Of a stretch of 64,000 bases of DNA, positions 44,148-56,054 are shown piece by piece; positions within the stretch are counted from its first letter, which is position 1; each line of letters begins with the position of its first letter. A program made the position numbers and the translations under genes. Origin of the DNA: Symsagittifera roscoffensis (taxonomy: Eukaryota > Xenacoelomorpha > Acoela > Convolutidae); assembly GCF_963678635.1 (NCBI RefSeq), contig NC_087066.1, positions 35,839,152 to 35,903,151 on the forward strand. Direction: 5' to 3'. A model generated the notes under the pieces. It ran no database searches, was not told the DNA's origin, and saw nothing but the letters and a program-made list of their open reading frames with translations.

Positions 44148-45789
44148 TAATTTAAAAAGACAAGTTTGAATTTTCTGGTTCAATTTTGGATTCAAACTGA
44201 CAAGATTATTGGTGCATGAGTTCGAAATTTTGTTAGTGTACTTATTCGCCATCTCATTTTTTTCCATACTGGCCATAGAAAAGTGACCAATCTTTCATAA
44301 GTGAATTACTAAACGTTGTAGGAGGTAGACCAGGTAAACAAGACTCCTTAAATCTGATTTTCACAGTTCGACAGCTGTTTGGTTGTTATTAGATTTGAGA
44401 AAATCTGTTTGCTCAATTCATCGTTAAACACTAGTTAACCTCATTTCATAGTTGTTATTCATTTTTTTCTCAATCAGTTTTTTCCTGATAATACTTTCTT
44501 AATACATTATCGCAAGCATTTTCAATGTTTCACACCGACCGTTGGCTTAATTGGTAGGTTTCACCAGAAGCTTCATCAGCACTAATAAATAAAATTCTCA
44601 ATCAGCATTGTTTTCCCAAACTCAGTAAAACTAAAACTATTCTCATCCGCTCTTGTATTGACAAGATGGGATGGGCAGGAATTATGCAGTATTTTTTGCG
44701 CATTTTCTTGACTATTATCAAAAAAGTGAAAGAGTCTACCTCATTGAAGGTTTTTCCGCCATGATTTGAGTTTGAACAAAAATTCTATTCAGCTCTAACG
44801 GTGTCGATTCAAATTGGATTTTTTGTATATTCAGACTATTTTATCCCAGGGGAGTTGATGAGAGAGCAAGAGTGTTCACATTTTGATCAACATCTCCGTA
44901 TTTGGATTTTCTGCTGTTTGAAATGCTGAGTATTATTTGAGTAATCAAATCAACCTACAAGAAGTGGTTCTATCAGTCAATTTCTTTTTTCAACTAATTT
45001 GCTAGCGCAACAAAGCACCGAAAAGAGTGCGTCATTAGGTTGGGGTACCGAGTATTGCTGAATTAGGACTAAGGCTGTCCTGAGACGCGTCCGAAAAAGA
45101 TTGTGGTTGGAAAATGGCAACTGTTAACGAAAAGAAAAATGAAAGGTATATATTTAGTTTCTTTTTGAAAGTCATCCCCTATAACTAATACCAAGTGCAG
45201 ATTGCCAAACTTTGCATATAATAATTCAATGTGAGGATTTATCAGCAAACCTCGATTCAGTTTAGAGTGATTTCTGAAGCGCAAAGCGGCGCCTACGCTA
45301 CGTGTTTAAATGAAACTGAAAATTTCATGTCCCTCAATTGTCTCTAGTTGGCCAAACTGTCAGCTTTTCACGCCCCAAAAATTTACGAAAAATGATGAAG
45401 GATAGACCATGAAATTTAAATTGAGCTCAACGAATCAATATACTTCGATGGTATAAAAAAATGGCTTCCACCTTTTTAAAACTAAACAACTTAGCACCAT
45501 ACAGTGTCACTACCTATTTTTTGTTACTTCATCAATTGAAAAAATTACTACTTAACTTAAAACACTTCTATAATTTAACTACATTTTGGACCAAAATAAC
45601 AAAAAAACAGACTTCAAAGAGTACTCCGGTAAACATCGAAAAAAAGCTAGAACAATTTTTGCCATAGAAGCCAGACAATTTTGCGCAATTGAATTTGATT
45701 GAGTTCTGAACAAAAATGGGGAGGAGAAAAATTTTGTAATCGGGTTTTTTTTTTGTTTTTTTTTTTCTGTTTTCCAAGAATTTTTTTTG
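44148..45789. other. AT-rich spacer
   Basis: No gene recognised. Short frames on both strands (for example 45069-45284, -) lack family motifs. Confidence 0.4.
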
Positions 45790-46317
45790 TTTTTCACCAG
45801 CTGGCACAAATAATCATTGGAGATATATGTGTGACATGTCACTTAAAGCTCTTTTAATCGTGAATAAAAAAAATCAAAAAAAATCTCAGTGTGAAGAACG
45901 ACTTGGTTTGAAATTAAAAATTTTTTCGTCTAACTCCGAGCAAGCGAGCAGGCTCGCAATCGTTTATTTTGATTGTTTGAAAGCTTAGAAATGGTTAATT
46001 TGCAAAGCAAAAACATGGATGGATTCATTTAAAGTTTGTTTTTGAGATTTTTAGCGCCTTTTTGAAAACAAAAAACGTCAAAAATTCAAAAAACTGACAA
46101 TTTCGTTATTTTTGTTCTCAGTCATTTTTCTACAAGTTTGTTTTTTTATCTGCTCATTTATCTATCATTGTAGAATTGAGCTAAAAGTAATTTTTCCTTC
46201 AGATCCTTCTATAACACCACGCATAATCTACTATACGTTTTTTTTAAATTGACGTTTTTTATAAGACTAGTGTCGGAAGTATCGGTGCTACTTGCACAGC
46301 AACAGGCTATCCTTGTT
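45790..46317 (-). mobile_element. Copy of the AACAAGGATAGCC family, inverted
   Basis: Ends TCGGTGCTACTTGCACAGCA then GGCTATCCTTGTT, the reverse complement of the family start; contains AGCAAGCGAGCAGGCTCGCA and GTCATTTTTCTACAAG boxes in the expected reverse order. Confidence 0.65.
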
Positions 46318-49300
46318 TTTCTTTGTGAAATATGGTAACTCGATGAGCCGAAAATGTTTAATGTGTGTGCGGAGGCGTCTTTTCGCAAGCTGCCCAATAC
46401 TTTTCCTTTATAATGGTTAGATCCGCTGTAACAAGATTGGATGCCAAATCAAACTCATGGTCGCCTCTCTTTGGATCCAAAGGAAGGGTGAGAAAAAACC
46501 TTCACGGTTTGGCATCACGCATTCAATGTAGATAGACTTTAGAACCTTTCAGTTTTTTCGAATTTTGGACAGTTTCTGTCGCATACATTCTAATTTTTCT
46601 GAACAATCTTATGATAGGTCTCGCCGATCTTTTATTTTTCTTTCAAATGCAGTGGAGGGCATTATGTTAAAGGCCGACGCTTACTGGTGATTTGTTTCGC
46701 AGCAGACAGAATTCATTGATTTTTTTTATGTAACTCTGTGATAGATGGAAAAACAAACTGATAAATCAGCGCTGTAGATTTTTTAAAATAACCTAAGAGC
46801 AGCTGGCCCAAAATGTTTCAAAAATTTTTCAAGCCAGCGGTTTGTTGCTATATAGATTGAGACCTGCAAAATTGATCATGCCTTGTTTCGATTTTGTCGA
46901 GTTAAAAGGTGGATATGCAAGCTGGTGCGAGACTTGATACTATCACACGAACTGAAAACAGCTGATAGAACGTTTTAGAAGTAATCTTAAAGAATCCATG
47001 CATTAAATGGAAATGTGATGTTTTTGCAACACTCTCAGTAGTTTGGGATTACTACACAAAAATGTTTTCTGGTGGCTTTTTGATCCACTGTCGAACTGAT
47101 AAAACTTCAGGAATCTCGCAGTTTTGCGCAACAGTGATGGGTGGCATAGTTACGCCTAGCAGCTTGCATGTAAGTGCAGCCTTTCAACTCAGTTTGCCTT
47201 TAGTTGGGAGGGCAAACTGAGTATCCATATCATTTGTAAGTTGTTTATTACTGGCAAAAGACAACCGGCAACTACAACAAATACGATCTCTTTTTAAGGC
47301 TTGAAGACTTCTTGAGCATCTAACTTTCTCGCTGAAAAATCATGATTGTGCTCTCAGCGGGTGTCAATCAACTCATTTTTTCTTTAATAATTGTGTTTCA
47401 AGTTTTTTTAGCACCTTCAAATTTTGGTCAAATTGTTTTATTGCTTGAAATGAAAAATGTGGCCCGATGCTATAAAAATTGTTTGTTTTTCGATGAAAGG
47501 GTGATTTTACAAGAAGATTCAATTAAAATTTTCTCTAGTGTTTGCAAATGTTCATGACATGAGCGCAGCATAAAATGACTGTCAGAAAATTGTATTAGTC
47601 AGAAATATTTTGTAATAAGGTTACAAACTGATAATTGCACATTTTTCAGTGATCATGTTGTTTTAGTAAAACATCAAATTGAAATCAAATTACAATTTTG
47701 ACCATAAGAGTTCTAAGTAATTCAGGAAGCCTCATTCTAGCAAATACAAAAATCAGACTTTTCAGAATGATAGGCGCGTTACTTGTATGATGATTAACTT
47801 TGGTGTGATACTAGTTAAGACTAAAAGAAAAAATGTTATGCTTGTTTTTTCTTGCCAACGAGTGAGGTGAAATTGGACTTTCCTAAAAAAACATAAATCA
47901 AAACCAAAAAAAAGAGTTTTCACTATGTTTTTAGTCTCTTTTTTTAATTTGTAAACCGTATAAAGTTTTCAAAATCGGTAAATCAAGCAAAACAAAAGCC
48001 AAAAAGTTTTGAGTTGATGTAAACAATTTTTAGTTGTTTGGGTGCGTTAAGCAAAAACTTTTCTTCTCCATCAGCTGCTACGCCCAAATTTGCTGACAAA
48101 AAAGTATGATTCGCGGAAAGGTCAAGTTTTTGGTTTGTTGACAGTTTTTTTATCGAAATTCTTTGATAATTATCTAGCCAATACTGATTTCACAAGTTTA
48201 GTCGAAACAACATGTTGTTAAAAACCTACCTTTATTTTTGGCTACGCCTAATTGTTTCAAAAGAAAGATATAGCCTTTTAAGTTTTGATACTTTGCTTGT
48301 TATTTAGAAATTATTTGGCTCAATTAGAACACTCGGGTTCAGTGCATAATCCAGAGAATTTTCTTTGCTATAGCGGCCAACACCTGCTTTTAGGAGAAAA
48401 AGTTATGGATTTCGGAGAGTCAAATTTTTAAACTATTGGCCGTTTTTAAAAACATGTAATATTTTTACATGCAGAAGCGGCTACTCATTAAATTTTTGTA
48501 AGCGAAAAATTAGGCCCTTTCAAAATCCATAATCTCATAATTTTTCAACACTTTTCTTACTTATTGTAGGAGAAAAACACATCAAGTTTTGGACCGTTTT
48601 TGATAGTACCTATTTCGTCCCGCATCGGTATAACGAATTCAAAAAATATCAAACACAGAACTGAAGTTTAGGCTGGCTGGGCCCCGAGTTTTCTTTTATT
48701 GATTGATACATACAAATAATTCAGTTTACTTAGTTTCCTTAACATGTGTTATAGTTTCCGGCTTGCTTGTGTTTGTGTAGTATTGCAAGTGGTGCAAAGC
48801 TCAACTTCTCCTTTGTGTAGTTATCAGTGTTTTTTCTACAAAAAAACTTCAACAAAAAAGAATCAAAAGGATTCAAAATTTTAGTATGTACTAAGAAACT
48901 GCTTATTTTATCTAATAAAGCTGCATTTTGGCTTTTCATGGACGCTTCTAAGTGTCAATTCATTTGTTTTATCAATTCAAAGATTGTACTACCCTGTCAG
49001 AAAGCAATCCTTGCTTGAAAACTATCAAAACTTTTAAAATGCATTAGAGCCTCACGCTTCGTTCTTGGTTTGTTCAATACAAGTTTGAGAAAAAAAATCG
49101 TTATCATTTTTTGATATATTTTCTTCGTATTTTTCGGAAGTTCGAAAAAAAACATTCAAAAACGTTAAAAAAAGTGGTATGTCCATTAAGTTTTTAATTG
49201 ATTCAAGTCATAATTTGCAAAACGTGTGAATACGTATGGTTGACATAAGAAGCTTTGTATAAATGAATCATCTGTAGCGTAGAAAAGAAAAGTTTGCCTT

Positions 49301-49560
49301 CCACGCAAGGCCTGAAAAGTTGGTCAATTTTCGGTTGCAAAATCAATATGAGATTTAAAAGTAAGTTCGTTTAATACAAAAACATTGCAAAACATTGCAA
49401 AACACTTGAATTGAAGTACAAAGAGCAAAGTAATCAGATGAAAAACTACTATCGATTTTCTTCATTAAGTTTTTTCCCGGATGGACTCTCAAACAATTTA
49501 ATTAAAATCTACTATTCAGTTTCCTAATCGGCAAACTGCGCTATCTAAAATCTATCACTT
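46318..49560. other. AT-rich spacer
   Basis: No gene or sharply bounded repeat recognised. Confidence 0.4.
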
Positions 49561-49563
49561 TTA

Positions 49564-49884
49564 TTATGATGACAAAATTGGTTCTGAAAGTAATCCTCGA
49601 TGGACTCCAAATGCCAAAGAATCATGGGATGACTTTTTGCAACTTTTTTTATTTGAACAAAAAAAGAACATGCTTTTGTAATGTTGTTGGTAGTAACTAT
49701 GATTAGTGGTAGCGAATGTTATTTTTAAAATATAAAAGCAAAAATCATCAATATTTTTTATGGCACCATTTTCGATGTAATCAATTAATTCAACCACAGC
49801 ATCCACACACGAGTTTTTTGTCTGAAATTGAAACGTTTTTGTAGATAATTTTTTTAATTCTGGAAAAAATGAAGATTTGATCAA
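49564..49884 (-). pseudogene. Possible LINE-type reverse transcriptase fragment
   Basis: Open frame of 106 codons with LSTKTFQFQTKNSCVDAVVE then LIDYIENG. This resembles the Q-[FY]-G-F-x-x-x-x-S-x-x-x-A-[IL] motif of non-LTR reverse transcriptases followed by an L-x-D-x-I helix. The next catalytic motif is not clear and the frame has no upstream context, so it is at best a fossil. Confidence 0.3.
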
Positions 49885-50639
49885 AAAACATTTGTTTGAA
49901 ATTGTTGCTTAGAAAGCTTAGTTAACTTATTGGTCAGAAAGTCTCGAGAAAATCTTTTTTTCCACCTATGAGAAGCAGCTTTTAAGAAAAAATCTTCGCA
50001 AATAAGCTGAATGAATAGGCTGCAAATTTTGTCTGGTCTTCTACTGGCATTGAAAAGTTTGGAAATTTGTCCATGAAACTATTAGGACTTGGTTATCTTT
50101 TGTTGCTCAGCGTATATTTTGTCTTTTCAACCTTTTTTTGAAAATATGGCAAGATTTTTTGATGATTTATCAACTTTGCCTAATTTTTTTGCCGCTTTTT
50201 ATTATCAATTGAGGGAATTTGCAGTTTTGTAGGAGTGTGGAAGCGTTTTTAACATTTTTTACCTGCTTGTCAAAATTTTTTTTTTTAAATTTCTTATCGA
50301 TTACTTTTGTTGCAAACTTTCTACTGTTTGAATTTTAAAATTTATATCTTTCTGTAGGATTCTAAATCTCTTTTTAAAATAAAGTATCACAATTTTTAGA
50401 ACATTTTTTGAGACATCTGTAATCCGTGCTAGCTTTTTACATTAATTTTCTTCGAGGGAAATCAACTGAAAGATTCTTCCAGAAATTACAATCAGGATTT
50501 TCAAATGTATAAAAAGCAGACAGTTTCTTTTCTCATGCAAAGAAAAAAACTCGTTAATGTTATTATCTCGATATAAGTTATTAGGATTTTGACCATTTTT
50601 TTCGGATTTTCAGGTTGCATTAGATATATACAAAAACCA

Positions 50640-51500
50640 AACTACTCGTATATCAGGGTAAAGCCAAGGTTTTTTTGGTTACACCCCTCTGAATGATAAA
50701 AAAAATGAAATCTTTTTCTACGAAGTTTGCTGATTTTCCTTAAAAAGGCAGAACTGATATCCCGAGCGTTGAATCAAGCTAGAAACTGGCAAAAAAGCAA
50801 ACTTACCGACATTTAGAAACGCATTTAGCATCCTTTTAATGAAATTTATGCTCAGAAAAATGGCAAAAGTTAGATTAAAGGGTCAGTTTGAGGCTCCATC
50901 AATTAAAAATGGTTCGTTTTTACCAGTTCATAAAAATATAGTGCATTTCCTAGTAATAGTATCCCAATTGTAAAATAAAAACTTTCTCAATTTTTCATAG
51001 TTTAGGGGCGGGTATAACCGAAAAGATCCCAAAGCCCTGAATGTTCCGATTGTCCCTTAATTCATATCGAATAAATTTTGGGAGAAGAAAATTTTAAAAA
51101 CCTCTAAATTTAAAACAATATCAAAGTGTGAAATTTTGAGTCGTATCAAATAAATACGAGCGATCCCTTAGCTAGCCTCAATTCAATTTGGAACGATTTT
51201 GTTGTGCGGGATAAATCGCCACGCATGGATAATTCGCGTTACGCTCTCAGCAATATGATTAAATTCTTGAAAGCGCGCATAATTTAATCCAGAACGCGGC
51301 CAATTTGGCAATTTTTAAACCCCCAGAACTTTACAAAAAATTGGAGGTAAATATCGTTTTAAACTTGAACTCAAGAAGTCAATATCTTTAATGGGGTATA
51401 AAAAATTGTGTTGAAAACTATTAGTTCGATCGGGAAAAACTGACTGAATAAAAAAACCACACCAAGCATAAATATTCCGTTTTTTTCGAAAGTGATTAAT
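50640..51500. mobile_element. Degenerate pieces of family C
   Basis: ACTCGTATATCAGGGTAAAGCC near 50643, AAAGCCCTGAATGTTCCGAT near 51032 and an ATTCGCGTTACGCTC / ATAAATATTCCG end near 51230-51480 follow the family order of 54765-55314, with decay. Confidence 0.45.
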
Positions 51501-51667
51501 ATGTGAGCCAAATAATGTGTAAGTAGCTGCTGCTAAACAATTCATTTTATACATTGCATTGCAGATCTAGTGTAGATCTAGATCATTCCATTTAAAATTT
51601 TAAAATTAAACTTTAATTTGTTCTCTTTTTTTAAAATGTTTCTGAATACGTTCAATCAAAAATCCAG

Positions 51668-51850
51668 CATTATGAGGCCAAACTGTGCATTTTGTGCGTT
51701 GTAAGCGGAATCCGCAACTTGCCAAAATCGGAATCCGCAACATTGTTACTTTTCTTTGATCGTTACAGGTATTTATACAAAATTTACGTTACAGGTATTT
51801 GTGCGCGGAATCCGGGGAAGTTTTGTAAGTGGAATCCCTTTACAATTTAA
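51668..51850. repeat. Half copy of the CATTACGAGGTC element
   Basis: CATTATGAGGCCAAACTGTG then GTAAGCGGAATCCGCAACTT matches the left end at 1231/18729. The right inverted end is not found. Confidence 0.55.
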
Positions 51851-51919
51851 CAATTTTGTTTCGCAGAGAACAAGTTGTCAGATTTTTAAATCACAAAAAT
51901 GTTACAATATGATGCTCAC

Positions 51920-51968
51920 CAATTTTGACTGGAACTCTGCCTGATGACTGTGCATGCACTGCTGGTGT
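51920..51968 (-). CDS. Possible 49 nt exon, unknown gene
   Basis: A strong acceptor (TTTCTTTTGTCTGCAG) and donor (GTGAGC) flank 49 nt whose phase-0-ending frame reads HQQCMHSHQAEFQSKL. No family recognised and no partner exon assigned. Confidence 0.3.
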
Positions 51969-54720
51969 CTGCAGACAAAAGAAACACAGTGTGGTCAAAA
52001 TAATCCGAGAAGTCATGACGCATTAAAAAATAATTTTAGATAAGGATGGTGCCTTTAGCAATCGATTATGTTGACTTGGTTTGTTCACTTCTGCTGAAGT
52101 TAGCACAGGTGGTTTGGTGTTGGGGGAATAAGTAGATTTGGGATAAAAGAGGAGTGCTCACAATTTATGGCAAGCAATAGGGGGAATAAATGAAACGAGG
52201 CGTGAAAACATCAATGCACCCTAAACAGTCGAAGACTGTTAGTCGCAATTAGTTGCTATTTTCGCCCTATATCCACAGACAGTTGTTCGGTGGAAATGAA
52301 AAGACACGTAGCTGCAATCGGTATCGATGGTAGTAAAAGTGAATTTATATGTGGATGAATACGGGGACTAGTGAAGGAATTTGAATGGGCAGATTATAAT
52401 TCAATTTTGCAATTACACTCCCCTCTAAGTCTGGGTTGATTTGGGTTTTGTGTGGGTATTGGTGCTGTGTTGGGTTCTAGTCATCTGGGCATACCTGCCA
52501 GTGCCTGTGTGCCAGTTACAGCCGCTAATAACCCCGGGGATTTTCAGTCGCTCCAAATCCAAATCAACAGCAGGGGTCAACAAAAAAGAGTGGACAAATA
52601 AACGTTAATCTAAGCCAATATTGCCAAAAAAGGAAACAACAAATAAGGAAAATGTACTTCTTATCTTCTATGTAACTTGATGACTGGTGATAAGAGTGAA
52701 ATGTCGAATAGGTAATCAGGGTAACAAAATAAACCCCGTGGGACTGAGTGTTGTTTTGGTTGTTATAGCTCCTATCCTCATCATCATCGGTCTCAACAGC
52801 AAGTCAGTTGATGAGAGAGACAGTAATCTGAAATAAAACGAACGATTATACACTTAGATGGTGGGGGTAAAAGTATGCTAATTGGCCCAAATAGAGTTAA
52901 AGACTTTTTAAAAGCTTAGCGGTTGTGCTTAGTTGTCGCGCCTACTGAAATAGCGCTGCAACTAAGCAAATGGGGCGATAAGGACAACGTTTTTAATTGT
53001 GACCCAAAATTTAAAATTAGGGATGGGACCAAAAGGTAGTAGTAGGGTAGGGGTCAATCATTTTGGACAGCAGTGGCAGAAGATCAGCATCTGCTAATTG
53101 AGTTAGTGGGTCTTCTGAAGTTCTGCTCCACTAAGACCCGTTCAGCCGATTCTAAAAAAGAAAGTACAAAAAAACGAAACTAAGTACGGCATGGGATAAC
53201 CAGAAAAAAAAAAGATTTGTTTCGCAGAGAACAAGTTGACAGAAACATATTTGAGAGTGAAACAAACGGAGCGGAGGTTTAAGCATAAACGGGATGAGAG
53301 GTGAGCTTAAGATGCGATGGATAGAAAGTGAACGGTGGGTGCGGGTTGATTTAAAATGGAAATGAGGGAATTGGTGTGCAAATTGGCCCTGCGATGAAAT
53401 TTGGGGAGATGAACCAATTTGGGGTTCCAAGAAGGATTGAGTGACCACACGATTTCTACTCCCCCGGGAATGTTAATTATCATGCACTTCTTTCTACTGC
53501 TCTGCTCTTCCGCCTCTTAACTTACCCACACCCTTAATCAATTTTCCCCCTTTTTGGCCGCCACCGATTTGTGCAGTCAAGGGTAAACTTTTTTAAATCA
53601 AAAGGGGGAAAAAGATGCGGCGAATTTATTGCGATAATATATTCTCACTTGAACTTGGTAACCCAATACTATGCGTTAATATAATATTACAACCTTTTCC
53701 AATAAACAAAGTGGATTTCACTTACAAATGGGAAACCAGATGTTGGAGTCTGGTGCGGCATATGGGCTGTTTACGCTCTGTGGCGCCAATTTCAATCTAG
53801 GTATATTAGTGGGTATTTCTTTTGTTTTGGAATCATTCAAAGTGGTGTTGGAGTTTGCTTAGGTTTTATGTTGTTCTTAGGTGTTGTCTGTGGGTCTTGA
53901 GTGTGTTGATTCGGTGTCCGGGGTTATCTGGCTGCTGGGTGTTTGGATGTTGGTAGTTTACTTGGGCTAAGCTATAGAATTAATTTTGACTTGTGAAGTA
54001 AGTAGCGATAATCTCATCCCTCGCGTGGTCGTGTTCGTGTTGTCATAAGTGTGGCCTGGGTGGCCTGGTCATAGCATCCGTTTGTGCCTTATTTGCATCT
54101 CTCTCCCTCTATCTCCCGGGAATCGGAATGAGCAGAATAAGTGTCACGGTTATTCCGGCACCACCATGTTATTGTGAATTAACAAATCCCCCTGCAGTAA
54201 TCCTGCTTTCCCCACCAGTTAAAAATTGTTTCCCTTTTTTGTGCCTTCCAGCGCTCTTCCAGTGTTTAGATGCCAAAACATGTATGTGGAAATAAACTAG
54301 AGCAGGCAAAGAGAGAGTGGCAGAGAAAAGGCCAACTGAAAATAACAACCAACACATCAGCAGTAGTGCGATTATAACAACACACAACAAGCAAACAACA
54401 AAAGTTGCGCATATATTTATATATTTATATATATTGATAAACCAGTCTATCTTCTCTCTCTATCTGCTCTATGCGTCTGCTTAGACTTAAGTCTTCCTCT
54501 TCTCCTCTGCTGCAACTTCAGCTCAGATTCCAATATGAAAACCAGTGCAGTCCAATGTCGCTGCTTCTTCTCCTCCTCATGTGCACATGCAAATTGCTCC
54601 TCTTTTCTTTTTACAACTTGATTTTTTTGTTTGCTTTTTTTTCAAACTGTCCTGTCAAAAACAGATGATGTGTAAGCGCGCAGCAAACGCTCTGCACGGC
54701 ATATAATAAGTTAGCCAAAG
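51969..54720. other. Less AT-rich island with exon-like pieces
   Basis: Composition is visibly richer in G and C than flanking DNA and lacks the dispersed families. Unassigned coding-like pieces: + about 52440-52600 (FVWVLVLCWVLVIWAYLPVP), + 52769-52836 (PILIIIGLNSKSVDERDSNL then stop, after a TTGTTATAG acceptor), + about 53730-53798 (PDVGVWCGIWAVYALWRQ) and - 54169-54390 (LCVVIIALLLMCWLLFSVGL). Each has a hydrophobic run, but they do not join into one frame. It could be a promoter/5' UTR region or part of an unresolved membrane-protein gene. Confidence 0.3.
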
Positions 54721-54764
54721 CATGGTCGTATTCATCAAGTGAAAATTGATTTTAATTAAAACAA

Positions 54765-55314
54765 GACTGCTCGTATCAGGGTAAAGCCCTGAATATTCCG
54801 ACTGCCTTTTCAGGTTTATCGAGCAGTAGTAACATTTAAAAAATTAAATAAAATTTTTAAAAAATGAAAAAAAATTTTTTTCTAAAATTTGAATTTTTTT
54901 AAATGAAATCATCCCCCACACGCCATATAAAGTTTAAAAGAATAGATTTTGCTCGTTGTAACAAAACAATTATGGCATTTAAGCTTCTTTCAACCAATTT
55001 GGAACGATTTAAAAGACGGATTAAATCTCCGCTTAAGCTTACGCGTTAATAGTGCGAAATATATCGCGCGTTAATTGTCCCAAATTGGTCAAAATGGACA
55101 AAATGGCAATTTTTAAACCCTCATAACTTTACGAAAATTAATCACAGGTGAAATATCTTTTCAAATTTAAACTCACGACAACAATACCTTTTGAATGATA
55201 TAAAAATTTTTGTCAAAAATGACTAGTTAAAAAGTCGAAATTTGTCTGAAGAAAAAAAAATCCACCTCGAGCACAAATATTCCGTCACTTTCGTATCGAA
55301 AGTCGGAACAATAA
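54765..55314 (+). mobile_element. Family C element, best-preserved + copy
   Basis: Starts GACTGCTCGTATCAGGGTAA, ends TTTCGTATCGAAAGTCGGAA. Reverse complement matches 14898-15443 along its length, including TATCGCGCGTTAATTGTCCC. No coding frame. Confidence 0.75.
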
Positions 55315-56054
55315 CCTGCTAATGCTTGTGTCTAAACATGTCGATGACGTACCAGAGCACTGGCCGCATACTTATATGTATGTGCCAATACAGTGATGAC
55401 AGTGGGTATTTTTCAAACATTGGGTCCCTGGATAGATGCTTTGTAGAATAAATTTTCAAAATGCCAGCACTAACATTTTGAGTGAAATATCTCTCTAAAC
55501 CCCTGCCTGGGAGGTACCTCGACCAGTTTTTGCCATCTTCTGCTATTTTCGACCGAACTTCTTTCGAATAGTTTTCGACTTCATTCCAAAATCGCGACTT
55601 ATTTCTTTCAATATTTTCAATGAACTAATCAAAATCTGAACCACATAGCGTTTCAATGCGGTGTCAAAAAATTCAAGCTCAAGTTCAATTAAACTCTAAA
55701 AGACTAATGATAAACCATTAGAATGGAACAGTGCGAATTGTTTTAGTGGTTTCAAATTGCAATAGGCCAAAATCCAAACATAAGTGCTCATGGTGATGTG
55801 ATTCCACTTTTATAATTAATCTAACTTAGCTCATGCTTTGTCTAATTGATTTAACCGGTCACTTATGTTTGACATGGACACTTTCTTTTTCTCCGGCGGA
55901 GAGAATGCTCTCTCTTTTTTTAATCTTTTATCTTTCAGATGAACTCACTTTTATTCTTTATTTCTTTCAAATGTATCAAGTAGAGTTAGCTGTAACAAAG
56001 TAAGATTTAATCAAGGCGCAGTCAAACAACGAATCTAACGTGAGAGAAATACCT
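55315..56054. other. Spacer
   Basis: Nothing recognised. Confidence 0.4.

Noticed and set aside
44535-44600. tRNA-like text (TTGGCTTAATTGGTAG)
   Set aside because: It resembles a D-arm, but no matching acceptor stem, anticodon arm or GGTTCRA T-arm follows.
53152-53448. 98-codon minus frame as a gene
   Set aside because: Ser/His/Phe-rich reading of polypurine-rich DNA with no start context or family motif.
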